Shown here piece after piece: positions 45,814 to 56,949 of a stretch of 64,000 nucleotides of DNA. The notes below the pieces were generated by a model, which was given only the letters and a program-made list of their open reading frames with translations, was not told where the DNA came from and did not search any database. The position numbers were made by a program, and so were the translations under genes. Positions within the stretch are counted from its first letter, which is position 1. Each line of letters opens with the position of its first letter. Origin of the DNA: Neurospora intermedia (taxonomy: Eukaryota > Ascomycota > Sordariomycetes > Sordariales > Sordariaceae); NCBI GenBank assembly GCA_037102815.1, contig BTPP01000005.1:620001-684000 (forward strand), written 5' to 3'.

Positions 45814-47685
45814 ATGGCGGTCACTTGTCCGATATGTAACCAGGCCGTCAAGGGCCTCGACAAAATCAACAGCCACATTGATTCCGGCTGCCAGTCATTC
45901 CTCGAGACAGCCGCCGACAGCGCCACCACCCAAGCTGAACCACAAAGTAGTGGACAACAGAGTACCCAAAACGGAAACCTCCCACCAAGTTCAACCCAAA
46001 AGAAACGAAGTGCCGCCGACTTCTTCCAGACTCCTGCCAAACGACTGGCGGTGTCAAAGATACCCATTGCTTCAACACCCCTACCAGTTCACGGAAGTGC
46101 TGCTGCTGCTTCGACTGCTGCACAAACACCGAGGACGGGGACCAAGAGGAGGTTTGAGGAGGGACCGGGGTTGGATTCACCTTCGATAGACGCGGCAAGG
46201 AATAGGAATGGAGGAGATGGGGGCGCAGAGACACCACAACAAAACGTAAATGCTGGAGAAGGAGGAGTAGGAACAGGAGGAGGAGGAGAAGCACAACCCA
46301 GCCCACCGATTCAACCGCTAGTGAAACGCACAAAACCGAACAACCGATCCGCTCCCCTGGCCGAGCGCATGCGCCCTGGCTCTCTCGACGACGTCTTCGG
46401 CCAAGATCTAGTCGGGCCCAACGGCGTCTTGCGTGCGCTGATCGAAACCGACCGAGTCCCGTCCATGATCCTCTGGGGCGGTTCGGGAACCGGCAAGACG
46501 ACGATAGCGCGCTGCATCGCCCAACGAACGGGCAGCCGCTTCATCGAGCTGAACGCGACCAGCTCCGGCGTGGCCGAGTGCAAGAAGTATTTCGGGGAAG
46601 CGGCCAACGAGCTGCACCTCACAGGTCGCCGCACCATCATCTTCTGTGACGAGATCCACCGCTTCACCAAGGCGCAACAAGACATTTTCCTCAAACCCGT
46701 CGAAGCAGGCACCATCACGCTCATCGGCGCCACGACCGAAAACCCCTCCTTCAAAGTCGTACCCGCCTTGCTCTCTCGATGCCGGACTTTTACTCTCCAA
46801 CCTCTCTCTCGCGACGACCTCCAGCGCATCCTGCTCCGAGCCCTCAAACAGGAAATAACCGACCAACACCTGCCCCTCAGCCCACTAATAGACGACGAAC
46901 TGCTTTCCTACCTCTGCGCCTTTGCCGACGGCGACGCCCGCACCGCCCTCAACCTGCTCGAACTCGCTTTATCCCTTACGACCACCACTCCTTCTGACCA
47001 ACCCCTGACCAAAGAATCCATCAAAGCCTCCCTAACCAAAACCCTCGTCTACGACCGCGCCTCCGACCAACACTACGACACCATCTCCGCCTTCCACAAA
47101 TCCATCCGCGGCTCCGACCCCGACGCCAGTCTCTACTACCTAGCGCGCATGCTCCAATCAGGCGAAGACCCCCTCTTCATCGCCCGTCGTCTCGTCGTCA
47201 TCGCCTCCGAAGACGTCGGTCTCGCCGACAACTCCCTCTTGCCCTTAGCAACCGCCACCTACACCGCCACCCAACAAATCGGCATGCCTGAAGCGCGTAT
47301 CCCCCTCGCGCATTGCACCGTAGCGCTTTGTTTGGCGCCCAAATCGACGAGGGCATACAGAGGACTGAATAATGCGTTTTCGGCGCTCAGGGAACCAGGC
47401 GTGGCGGCGTTGCCTGTCCCCCTGCATTTGAGGAATGCGCCGACGAGGTTGATGAAGGAGATGGGGTACGGCGCCGAGTATAAGTACCCGCCGAATTATC
47501 GGAATGGGCGGGTGAGGCAGAGTTATTTGCCGGGGGAGTTGGTGGGGAGAAAGTTTTTGGAGGAGAGGGATTTGGGGACGGAGGTGGATCCGGATGTTGA
47601 GATGGGGGAGGGGGAAATTGATGGGGAGGTTAATGAGGTGGGGGGACTTAAAGGGGAGGGAGGGGTGAATGGGACGACGACGTAG
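45814..47685 (+). CDS. MGS1: Mgs1/WRNIP1-type AAA+ ATPase with UBZ zinc finger
   Basis: Single exon, 623 aa, ATG in GACGCCATGG. Residues 5-26 form a UBZ4 finger (CPIC, H21, C26) that binds ubiquitin. A Ser/Gln/Gly-rich linker with KRSAADFFQTPAKR (about 64-77) resembles a degenerate PCNA-binding segment. The AAA+ core begins LAERMRPGSLDDVFGQ; Walker A GGSGTGKTT is at 222-230, Walker B IIFCDEIHRF at about 275-284, sensor 1 GATTENPSF, arginine-finger region SRCRTF, and GDARTALNLLE in the lid. The C-terminal replication factor C-like collar ends in an acidic low-complexity tail. The family (bacterial RarA) acts at stalled replication forks with ubiquitinated PCNA. Length and order match the yeast and human proteins. 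Confidence 0.95.
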   Translation: MAVTCPICNQAVKGLDKINSHIDSGCQSFLETAADSATTQAEPQSSGQQSTQNGNLPPSSTQKKRSAADFFQTPAKRLAVSKIPIASTPLPVHGSAAAASTAAQTPRTGTKRRFEEGPGLDSPSIDAARNRNGGDGGAETPQQNVNAGEGGVGTGGGGEAQPSPPIQPLVKRTKPNNRSAPLAERMRPGSLDDVFGQDLVGPNGVLRALIETDRVPSMILWGGSGTGKTTIARCIAQRTGSRFIELNATSSGVAECKKYFGEAANELHLTGRRTIIFCDEIHRFTKAQQDIFLKPVEAGTITLIGATTENPSFKVVPALLSRCRTFTLQPLSRDDLQRILLRALKQEITDQHLPLSPLIDDELLSYLCAFADGDARTALNLLELALSLTTTTPSDQPLTKESIKASLTKTLVYDRASDQHYDTISAFHKSIRGSDPDASLYYLARMLQSGEDPLFIARRLVVIASEDVGLADNSLLPLATATYTATQQIGMPEARIPLAHCTVALCLAPKSTRAYRGLNNAFSALREPGVAALPVPLHLRNAPTRLMKEMGYGAEYKYPPNYRNGRVRQSYLPGELVGRKFLEERDLGTEVDPDVEMGEGEIDGEVNEVGGLKGEGGVNGTTT

Positions 47686-48711
47686 GTGTTGGTTTACTTG
47701 AATGGGTGGGTGTGTGTGGTTTTGTTGGGATATGATTGTCTGGTTTGGGGTTGTAGGGCATGAGTGATGTGCATTTGGAGCGTCAAAAAAAAGGTACTAT
47801 GGATAGGTTTTACTTTGTGTTGGCGGCCTGGCGTTTTGGTGTAAATCATACATGTTGGCATAGCATTCATTGTTGGACGTTAGAAAAAAGACATGGAACG
47901 ACTCCATGGACCCTTCATTGTAACATGGTTTTGATCAGTGATTGTGTTCTGATGGTATCAAATTTGACGACTTCTACTTTAACACATAAGCCATGCCAGC
48001 TTTGTTTGTATGTTTTGTTTGATAGTTTGATAGTTTGGTACAACAAAAAACGCCCCTTGTCAATAAAAGTGGAAAAGGTATTTGGGCTTTGAGTCCAGCG
48101 GATGAGTGCCGTAGGGACTGCCCCCTTCTTGTATCTTTCATATTTGAGGATTTCAAGCAGATCGAGTAGAGGTATGAGGAAAAGAGGCTTTCATAATCGT
48201 TCTAAGCCCTCACTTCCCGTCGTTTGAGATGAAGGTTTTTCTGAGTAAGGCTGATAAGAATTTTGGATGCTTAGATGCTCTTTACTCAAACCAAGACCGA
48301 AGAACCACGCTAGCTAACAGATCTGTATTGTACCATTTAGCCCTTGATTGTGTTTCACTTAGTTTGGTATGGAAAAAGCCAGATCTTGTTAGCCTGGGAA
48401 ACTGGCTGAGAGTTTTAAACATCGATGCTATAAATTTCTACTTTTACTATTTGGAGAAGACGGAGAGATATATGTTTAAAGCGTCGAGAGCCCTGGTCAT
48501 CGTCAACACTCTACACACCGAGACGAGTTATTATCTTCTACAGCCCAATAAAGCTCTAGGTTACCCTTATCCTACCCCTATACTGTCTACCCCATCAGAC
48601 GCACCAAACTAACAAACAAACTAGTATCATATCGTGTTCCACATTGCTGGTCATCAAGTCGTTTACCTACAAAATTTCCTAACCTCATCCATCCAAATCT
48701 CGAAGCTATCT
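47686..48711. other. Intergenic between convergent MGS1 and the HeLo-NACHT gene
   Basis: AT-rich compared with neighbours. A 127-codon ATG frame (48229-48612) lacks codon bias and family features, so I do not call it. Confidence 0.5.
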
Positions 48712-51700
48712 CTATGATCCCGCTTGGCTCAGCAAGCCAGGCTTCATGTATATACTCAGAGCTAGTATGGCAAAGAGCAGAAGCCACCACAGGGGTTCTT
48801 GTACGGCTTGGAGGTGAGCTTTGCGGCCTGTGTCAAGCTTGGGGTTACTTGCAGTGTCAACTTTGTTGCTGTTGCTGTCCACCTTTTCCTCGATTTGGGC
48901 GCCGAGGTTATCGTCAAGCTGAGTAACTGTTTCCTTATTCTGTTCTGAAGCTGTCGATGAGGCAAGTGCTTCAGCCGCCATGATCCTGGATAAGCCCAAT
49001 GAGCGAAGTGTTAGTGATTCTATAAAGATTGTTAGATGTTCCGATCATGCCGTACCTTCTCCGGTTTGCAATGGCTGCCATAAGGTTGTCCTTGACCTCT
49101 AGATTCCTCTTATTCTCGCTAGATAATTTACTGCGTCCTGCGATTTATCCGTAGGGTTATTACGCATTGCACTTTTGCTAATCCATAGCCCGCTGTCGGT
49201 CGGAAATGTGGTTGGCCAATCTCACCTATGCGAAGACGAGCGGATGCGTCGTCCAAGAATTTTTCCATAGTTGGGATCCCTGGGAGGACATTGTCCAGCT
49301 CTGCTCCGTGCTCAACTAACGGCTTCATGGCCTTATAAATATCCATTACTATGAAGAGTGCATATTCATACTGAAAATTGTCGAAGAGTCTCTGCCCCTT
49401 CAATACGAGTTCTCTCCAGGGTGTGGTGGACAGTCCCCGCTCATTCACAAAAACTTCGTTCGGGGAGAAATCTTGCGACAGCAAGTACTCCAGGAGCTCA
49501 TGAAGCGGGCGGCATATCGTGAGCCCCACATAGTCGAAATCAGACAGAAAGGGAAAGCTAAGTGCATGGTAAAGTAGAGGAAACGGGGAAAATGGTGCAC
49601 TCGGCGGTCGCTGCCTGACGGCTTGAAGCAGACGACCGACAGTATCTACCAAGCCTACCTCTACTGCCAACAGGAGTGACAATTGAAGTGATGACCGATT
49701 ATAGGCCGGATCCAAAAACGGGGAGAAGCATGATTGTGACGCTGCTTCATTGTCTGCGTAGTGTTCCCGTGGAATCGTCAGACTCAAACAGTCCGCAAGT
49801 TTTGCCAGAACCGGAAGAACGCTTTCGAGCGGTTCATGATCAATCGCGAGTATCTCCCTTAATGACCCGCCTAAACGAGCGCCGTTTTGGCAATACAGAT
49901 AAGACAGCTGCAGTTCCATGCCCGCTAGTGCGCAAGCCACACTGAAGGTAGGATCTGATATCCGTAGCGGAGCCAGATCCCAGACCTTTGGGTTATCCAA
50001 AAATTCGAAGACAGTCCGATGTATGAAATCGATCTTGGAATGCTCCGGAAAACTCCCAGATTTGTGTGTGCGTAACGACGAGTTGTGGCCACCCTGCTTG
50101 GTCCAGGGACATGTTTCCCTTGATGGGCACCAACAAATTCTAAGGCCAGTGCCGCCTCGGGACGGTTTACCCCAACCATATCGAGGTTCTACCTGTAAAA
50201 GACCGCCGCAACGACTTCGCAATCTCGCCACCATTGCGCAACAAATCTTGGAGGCTTCATGTACCGGAAAATTTTCGAGTGGATTATTCGATAGACAGTC
50301 CATGCCGTTCCTATCGAAAAAAGCGAGTTCGATGATCGCCAATCCTACATCAGATACTTTCATTCGTGTGTAAAGTATTTTCAAGGTCTTCGCCGTCCAT
50401 TCGTGATAGCGACGGTCAACGCTATTGAGCATATGCACAAAGAGGTCCTCCAGCTCCGGCGGAAGGTCATCAACCCGTTGACACAGCTCTGCAACAGTAT
50501 CATAAGCCGCAAAACCATCTAGAATCGATCGGCAAGCCAAGATAACCCACAGAAAAACACCCGAAGCCTTTTCAATGAGCTTGTTTGTAATTATGTTTGG
50601 TGGTTGTTCGCCAGAAGCCGCAAGAACTTCCATGTAATCGTGTGACCCAACGACATCATGTATGTACTCCTCGATATCATTTCTCGTGAGACTTTCCATG
50701 TGAAGCTGGGGCATGCGGGAGAAGGCATCGTAACAGATCGCTATAGGCCGGCTGGAGACAATGACTTTGATTGCTGTGTTGGAGCAGAGACCCCTGATCA
50801 ACTTGATGGCGTCGTGAAAGTTCCCTTGAAACTCGTCTAGTCCGTCGATGAACAAGCAGAATCGGCGTTTGGGCTGGAATCTTTTCGTCATGAACTCAGA
50901 TGCAGCCCTCAGCTCTCCACTTGAAGGTGGCTCTGGCTCTTTATGAACGTTGGCCCGGACCTCCTGCCAAAGCCGCGGCAGAGCCGAGGGCAAATAGGAG
51001 GATTCAGCCTCCAGAAGCCGATACAGGATTGCTCGAGAAAGTCCCTCAAAAGACTTCTGCTCTTGCGTTCCAAGTCCCCAGAAAAAGAAGGAACCGACTG
51101 TAAGTGGCAAGTCGCCTGCCCAAGCATTCAATGGCGCCATCGTGTGAGGATTGTCATGGAGGTATTTCATCAGCGTGGACTTGCCGCTGCCCGCTTTACC
51201 GCAAATCCAGTATACACCTGTCCCAGATCGAAGCCATTCAGACAGATCGTCCCACTCTGCTCCGCTTCCTTCTCTCTCGCAGGCGGGTTTTAGCGCCCAT
51301 TGAAGGGTCTTGACGTGCGCAGGTGAAATACTGTCCTTCCTGTCATCCATGCAGCGAAACCATAAGCTGTTCAAGGCTCTATGTTGGTCCCGGGCCTCTT
51401 GTAGTATGTCATTCTCTCCCAAGCGGTCGTCGGTTGCTTGTTGAGGGAGAAGCTTGGCATTCTCCTTGTAAACGGACAATACCTCGTTCCTGATCAATGA
51501 GGCCAATAAAGAGACGGTCCGCTCAGAGGAATCTCCGGGGAGAAGAGCATCCAGTTTGGAAGTGAAATGAGATAGCTCCGCGATCAGGGTGTTGAATTTG
51601 TCTTTGTCCACGATCATCCACCTCAACTTGTCCGATGCTGGCGTGGCGGCTTTCCGATGGTGGATTCGAAGTTGCATGGCATTGTAGTCATTCTTGAACT

Positions 51701-52076
51701 TTTCCATGAGAGATGAACCAATTGCCGAATTCTGAGATACGAGTAGTTGTGAATGGGGTCCATCCCTTTGCTCCACACCATAGCGCTGTTGAAGGGAGGA
51801 AGTTTCACTCAGAAGGTGTGTGATGCTGGAGAGTATATGGGATACAGCTTCTCGAATGGTAGGGTTGTCGAGCCGTCGATCATAGTCTTGGTGAAGCAGA
51901 CGCACGCGGTCTGCCCATTGCAGTAAGACAGCTTTCTCAACATGAAGCTTGGTGTCCAAAGTATTGTAGTCGTGGCCGTAGGAACGGTAAGTAGAGAAAT
52001 AGCCAAAAAGCTCAACACAGCTTTTAAATACACCTGCCAGCCCGATGACGCCGATGGCCAGCCCGACTGGCTCCAT
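48712..52076 (-). CDS. HeLo-NACHT NLR-like protein with C-terminal membrane helix
   Basis: Three exons on the minus strand, 52076-49226, 49137-49056 and 48985-48712, join in frame to 1068 aa (introns 88 and 70 nt). The N-terminus MEPVGLAIGVIGLAGVFKSC starts a HeLo-type domain (about 1-210), the membrane-targeting cell-death domain known from HET-S and NLRs. NACHT follows: Walker A GKAGSGKST at 293-301, Walker B FCLFIDGLDEF at 406-416, then VIVSSRP. After it come a winged-helix-like region and weak ankyrin-like helices (LLLAVEVGLVDTVGRLL, MKPLVEHGAELDN). Exons 2 and 3 add a coiled segment (LSSENKRNLEVKDN) and a single membrane helix (WWLLLFAILALSIY) just before the C-terminus. Such receptors oligomerise on recognition and trigger cell death or incompatibility. 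The ATG at 52076 is chosen because it begins the HeLo domain; the frame extends upstream to 52298 without homology. Confidence 0.88.
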
Positions 52077-54258
52077 CGTGGTCAAAATATACGCGTTGAG
52101 ATGGCGTCTGAGTGTACGAGGTTTGGGTGAAAGAGAGGACACTGATCGGGCAGCCACCCGCGCGAACCACGAAGATGTCACACAAACAGGAGAGGGGCTG
52201 AGTGAAGGTAGCATTGTTGGCGCAGTAGCGACTAGTTGTGAACCAATGAGGAGAGTAAGGCTGTCGAGCCCCTTGATTCGTTCTGTCCTTTGATGCATGA
52301 TGGGGATTGAAGAGGCGTGGATTGGTGGTGAAGTACGATAGCAAGCTGGTTTGTGTCTTTGGTGATTGGGACTCCTTCTCCTTCAGGGAGTCAAAGGCTA
52401 GAAGATATCAGTCTCACGGCGTCACCGCAGATGAACGAACAAACCAGGACTCGATCTATGTACCAACATGACAAGTGAGAACCCACTGGTTATTTTTCCC
52501 GGAGACTTCCACTCTGTCTCCCCTCATGGTCAAAGGCCCTTGTGGCAGTCGTTCCTTCTTCAGACTTTGAGGGTTTACATCAAGTACCTTCCGGTTCCCA
52601 TTTCAGTGATGACGCACTCTTGAGAACTCTGCCGAATTGTCAAGGTGCAGCAGATTTCGAAAGGGAAGGTGTGGAAGTGAGTGAGGAAGGGAATTGAAGG
52701 GACGGACGGAGCATGTGTTTGGAAGGAGTGGGGGATGCCGACGACAGCTCTCATCCGTCGCCTTCATCTTTTCCCTTGGGTGCCTTGGCTCTTGCTGTGT
52801 CAAAATGGAGTCACAGACCACTTTCCCCGTCTGTGCTGACTCTGGCCTGCTCGCCCCATCAGTTTTCTCCTCTCAGCAACGTCGCGATGATGATCCAACC
52901 AAGGCACGTCATCCTCAAATCCAGTATAGGTACCTTCCACTCTAGGGCGCCTATGACATTGTCATTCGCCGCTTCTTCTGAACTTGGGTTTGCCGGCCGC
53001 GTCCAATTCGAGGACTGGCGACAACATGGAAATCGCATCCGTCAGTCCATGGGTGATGCAGATATGACACTGCATTTTCAGGTGAAGAAAGGCTGTGGTT
53101 TCCATCTACGCCATCATAAAATGGTTCGACTCTTCTCATCACTTCCTTGATTGTGAGGAGTTCTGACAGCCCAACTGCGGGTGCCTTCGACGAAAGCCCT
53201 TGGATCGCCAATTGCAGCCTGGAATGCCAGGGTCACGGGGACTACAGGAAGACCCTTTTCGGGTGCTGCCGGCCCGATAAGCCTCAAATTCACCCAATCA
53301 GTCCCTTTTGCAGGACGCTTTATGCTGACATGTAGCGTGCCATCGCGAAGCTTTTAGGGGACTAGCACCCCCCTGAAGTGAGATCCAAGTAGGACCCTGA
53401 AGCCGATCTGACGGGACCCTTGAACGTCGATCTTCTTCCCTCCAATACCACCTACGTCAGCAACGGACGACAATTCTTATTTTCTTACCTCTAACCTTTC
53501 AAAAATTCGGCGCGTTCATAGAATACTCTGGATCCAACGGAGCCGCATTGGATTGACGACATCCAGAATAGTTCATCCGTAAATCTGCCTCGCAAGATTG
53601 TGCTACGGAACCTGGGGAGACTTCCAGTGGTCCAACGCCGTCCAAGGCCTCCTCTGGTTCGCATGTTCACCACCAGCGTTTCACTCCCGTAGATCAACCC
53701 GGACACGCGACTACCATAAGCAGCGTTTAGGTACCCCTTTCCGTCATAAATTTAGTTTTCCAATTTACGAGACGCTAGCTTTTGGGGATATCGTGTTGGA
53801 CCGTTGACTTATCCATGTAGCCGACACTCCAACCTACACTGCTGCCCTGTATCAGTCTGATCGACGTCGCGGTCAACTAGGAGAAAAGATACTCGAAACA
53901 AAAAACAGACAACCCAATGGGCCGATTTCAAACCACACCGAAAGGATCATCGCTCACATGGCCCATTGGTGGTTGAGTTGGCCTCTCTGTCATGGTTTTC
54001 AAAATTTCTGAAGCAGGAAATGTCGTATCCTCATCCGTCCTCCGGCTCACAATGCCGCAGAGCCGTCATGGCATTCAGTAATACCTTGTGGTATCCTCGT
54101 AAACATTGATGGCATACATAAACTGAAATGATTATTGTGATGCCCAAAAAAAAGCAATCATTGAAGCAGACATCAAAGATCAGAGCCCTTGGATCTCCGC
54201 CGCTTTCTCACCGCTGCAGCCACTCAAACAAAGCAAGAACCGAAAATACCATTCCAAC
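52077..54258. other. Intergenic upstream of the HeLo-NACHT gene
   Basis: No supported gene. The longest plus-strand frame, 52713-53150, opens without ATG support and lacks codon bias. Confidence 0.5.
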
Positions 54259-54625
54259 ATGTCTAGCCCATCACCACCCCAATCCTCACAAGCATCTCTC
54301 AGTCGTATTCCGCCACATGTGCTACAGATGATCGAAGGGACGTCCGGAGTTCCAAGTCACGGGCCTTACACCTCTATCCTGAGGTGCAATGGTGAGATAA
54401 CTGCTAGAGTGTCGTCATCATCGTCGTCCTTATTCTTAATTTGTTAAGAGTTCTCCTGGGACGGGGCGAGCGCCAATTCCTACACTCCAATGGCTGAAAG
54501 TTATCCACGGGTAAGTGACATGCAAATATCCCATTCCAGCTTGTTCAAAGGCTAATCGCCAACAGAACCCATCGTCGATCATTACGAGCGCAACGAAGGG
54601 ATCGACAGTAAGGAGACGACCATGA
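54259..54625 (+). CDS. Tentative small three-exon gene (84 aa)
   Basis: Exons 54259-54391, 54449-54510 and 54566-54625 join in frame; introns are 57 and 55 nt with GTGAGA and GTAAGT donors and AAG and CAG acceptors, and a GCTAATC branch in the second. The product starts MSSPSPPQSSQ, has a hydrophobic-charged helix (RIPPHVLQMIEG), and ends in a basic tail (STVRRRP). No signal peptide and no known family. The support is the in-phase splice chain only. It may be a genuine micro-gene or chance. Confidence 0.35.
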
Positions 54626-55396
54626 TACCAGAGCAGATAGTGCAACAGATGAGGTTGCGGTTCCAAACTTGTACAGATCCCTTCAAGGGCAGGGGGCATG
54701 GGAGAGACAGGGCAAGGACTGATGACGATGATGGGTAGTGTGAATGTTGGAGTACACTGTCGGCTAGTCGAAGCTATGCGCATTTACTAGGAGTTATGCT
54801 GAATAGACATACCCATCACATTTTACCATGTCCCTACTTCATTGCGTTGTCTGAAACATGTTCCGTCGTGATGAAACGAGGATATTTGCTTTGCTGGTCC
54901 CGGAGAGCTCGTGTTGATTCGGGCATGTCAGCCACTCCATTTCATTAAGCCACGGGCAAAGACTGACAGCTGCAAAGCTATATAATTTGGATTGAAAAAG
55001 GGAAGTGAGTTCATTTCAAAAGTTTCACATGAATATCATCTAGGCTGATCGAGGAGTGACATTCATGAATAAATGATGGTTGAGAAACAGTTGCATCGTG
55101 AACCGTGTGTGGGGGTCCTGATAGGGCACCTAACAAGTACCTCTAGCGGCCATTGGCCAATCCTGAACCGCTGTAAACCGCTAATTCACAGTGGAACAAC
55201 GGGAAGCCAGTCAATGACGTAACCGAACAGGGACCAGCTTACAACCTTTTTTCGACCTCAATCTTACCTAGAGGTACCTAACCTCAACCGCCCCCTCTCC
55301 ACTCTTCCCTTCACATCATCTCAATGTAAACAAAACAAAAACATGCACTCAGCCATCCAACAGCTCCAGTCAGTTTGAGCGGCTTACCCAAACAAC
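54626..55396. other. Intergenic, leader of the pyrophosphatase gene
   Basis: No gene seen. ACCTAGAGGTACCTAACCT at 55267-55285 is an imperfect palindrome in the likely promoter. Confidence 0.5.
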
Positions 55397-56627
55397 ATGG
55401 CTTCCTTCCCCCAACACCACCACGATGGTCATCACCACGGCAGTGACCACGACACCAAAATCAAATACACCCTCTCCAAATCCGGCCGTCCCTACACCCT
55501 CTCCCACAAAATTTATTTCCTCCGTACATCCTCGTCCTCCTCCTTCTCTTCCTCTTCCTCCTCCGTCGACAACAACGACGGAAACCATCCAAAAACGATC
55601 CCCATCTCCCCCTTCCACGACATCCCCCTCTTCCACTCCCGCTACCAAGAAATCTACAACATGATCGTCGAAATCCCCCGCTGGTCCCAAGCCAAATTCG
55701 AAATCTCCCGCTCTTTACCTCTGAACCCCATCGTCCAAGACGTTTTATCCGCCCGTCCCAACCAGCCCCGATTCGTGCCTAACCTGTTTCCTTACAAGGG
55801 ATACCCCTGGAACTACGGCTGCTTGCCGCAGACATGGGAGTCGCCGCACTATAAGGGTCCGGACGCGAAGGGCGCAAGGGGGGACAATGACCCGATTGAT
55901 GCGTGTGAGATTGGTACGCGCGTGGCGTACACGGGGGAGGTGAAGCAGGTGAAGGTGTTGGGGATTTTGGGACTGGTGGATGCGGGGGAGATGGATTGGA
56001 AGGTGTTGGTGGTGGATGTGAGGGATAAGCTTGCCGAAAAGGTGGATGATGTAAAGGATGTGGAGAGGGAGTGTCCGGGACTGTTGGAGGCGACGAGGGA
56101 TTGGTTCACGTGGTATGGGGTTCCGGAGGGGAGGAAGAAGAATAGGTTTGCGTTGGGCGGGGAGTGGAAAGTGAGGGAGTATGCGGTTGGGGTGATTAAA
56201 GAGTGTGAGGAGATGTGGAAGGAGTTGGTCAGGGGGAAGGTGGAGGGGAGTGAGGATGTTTGTTTGTGAGTGTTGATTGTTGTTTTGTTCTTCGTTTCCT
56301 GACCTATTGTTGTTTATGCTGACAATTGTGAATAGGAAAAACACAACGCTGGATGGAACGCCGGGGAAGGTCGATCCAGAGAGTGTCAAGTTGCCGCCGA
56401 ATGAGGATTTGCCGCCTGCCGAGGTGGAGCAGGATTTGGAGGAGGTGGCCTACGTGGATAGGAAGAAGGGGGATGAAGATGAAGATGAGGTCGGTACTGA
56501 GGATAACATGAAGGGGACGAATTGCGAGGAAGACAGCAAGACAAATGATGACGAATGGGACGATTTAGCGAACGATTCTGCCCTCGACGACCTGAAAATG
56601 ATGAACGTCAACTTGAACTTCTGGTGA
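55397..56627 (+). CDS. Family I inorganic pyrophosphatase with acidic C-terminal extension
   Basis: Exons 55397-56265 and 56336-56627 give 386 aa. After a His-rich start (HHHDGHHHG) and a Ser-rich loop of about 15 residues, the core reads YNMIVEIPRW, FPYKGYPWNYG, GDNDPIDACEIG (the D-x-D-P-x-D metal site, 163-168) and AGEMDWKVLVVD; the CVALKN-like segment is VCLKNTTLDGT across the splice site. It hydrolyses pyrophosphate with Mg2+. The second exon adds about 85 residues that are strongly acidic (DEDEDEVGTEDN) and end in NVNLNFW. The usual cytosolic enzyme is about 290 residues, so both the Ser loop and tail are extra. It resembles the mitochondrial-type paralog, but no clear presequence is present. 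Stop is at 56625-56627. Confidence 0.92.
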
Positions 56628-56949
56628 TGGGGATGATGATGCTTGGGTAAGGTCTGCTGGCGGAACATTGATTTGAGTTTGCGGTGATGGTAATGAGAAG
56701 GTTTGAAAAACATTGTAGGGCATCTCCACGGGTTTGTTATTTGGGAGTTTTGTTTTTCAGGAATCATCTCACCATCAGATCACCACAGGAAAACAGCACA
56801 AGATGGAAATCAATACCGCTATTTAATCCGACCAAAATGTCACTCATTAGCTCATCACCACCGCGTTCCCGTTCGCTCACTCACAATTTTCTACCAACCC
56901 CCCGCCCATCACCTAACCAGTAAGTCCACCACCACCACACACTTCATCA
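56628..56949. other. Short intergenic / leader
   Basis: Between the pyrophosphatase stop and ATG 56950. An upstream ATG at 56838 opens a frame ending in a GTAAGT at 56921, but no acceptor in a suitable place was found. Confidence 0.5.

Noticed and set aside
48229-48612. 127-codon ATG frame in AT-rich DNA
   Set aside because: Codon use unlike all real genes here and no domain.
56838-56923. Upstream exon for the Cys-rich coiled-coil gene
   Set aside because: A GTAAGT donor is present but any acceptor in reach would delete the conserved-looking Cys motif.
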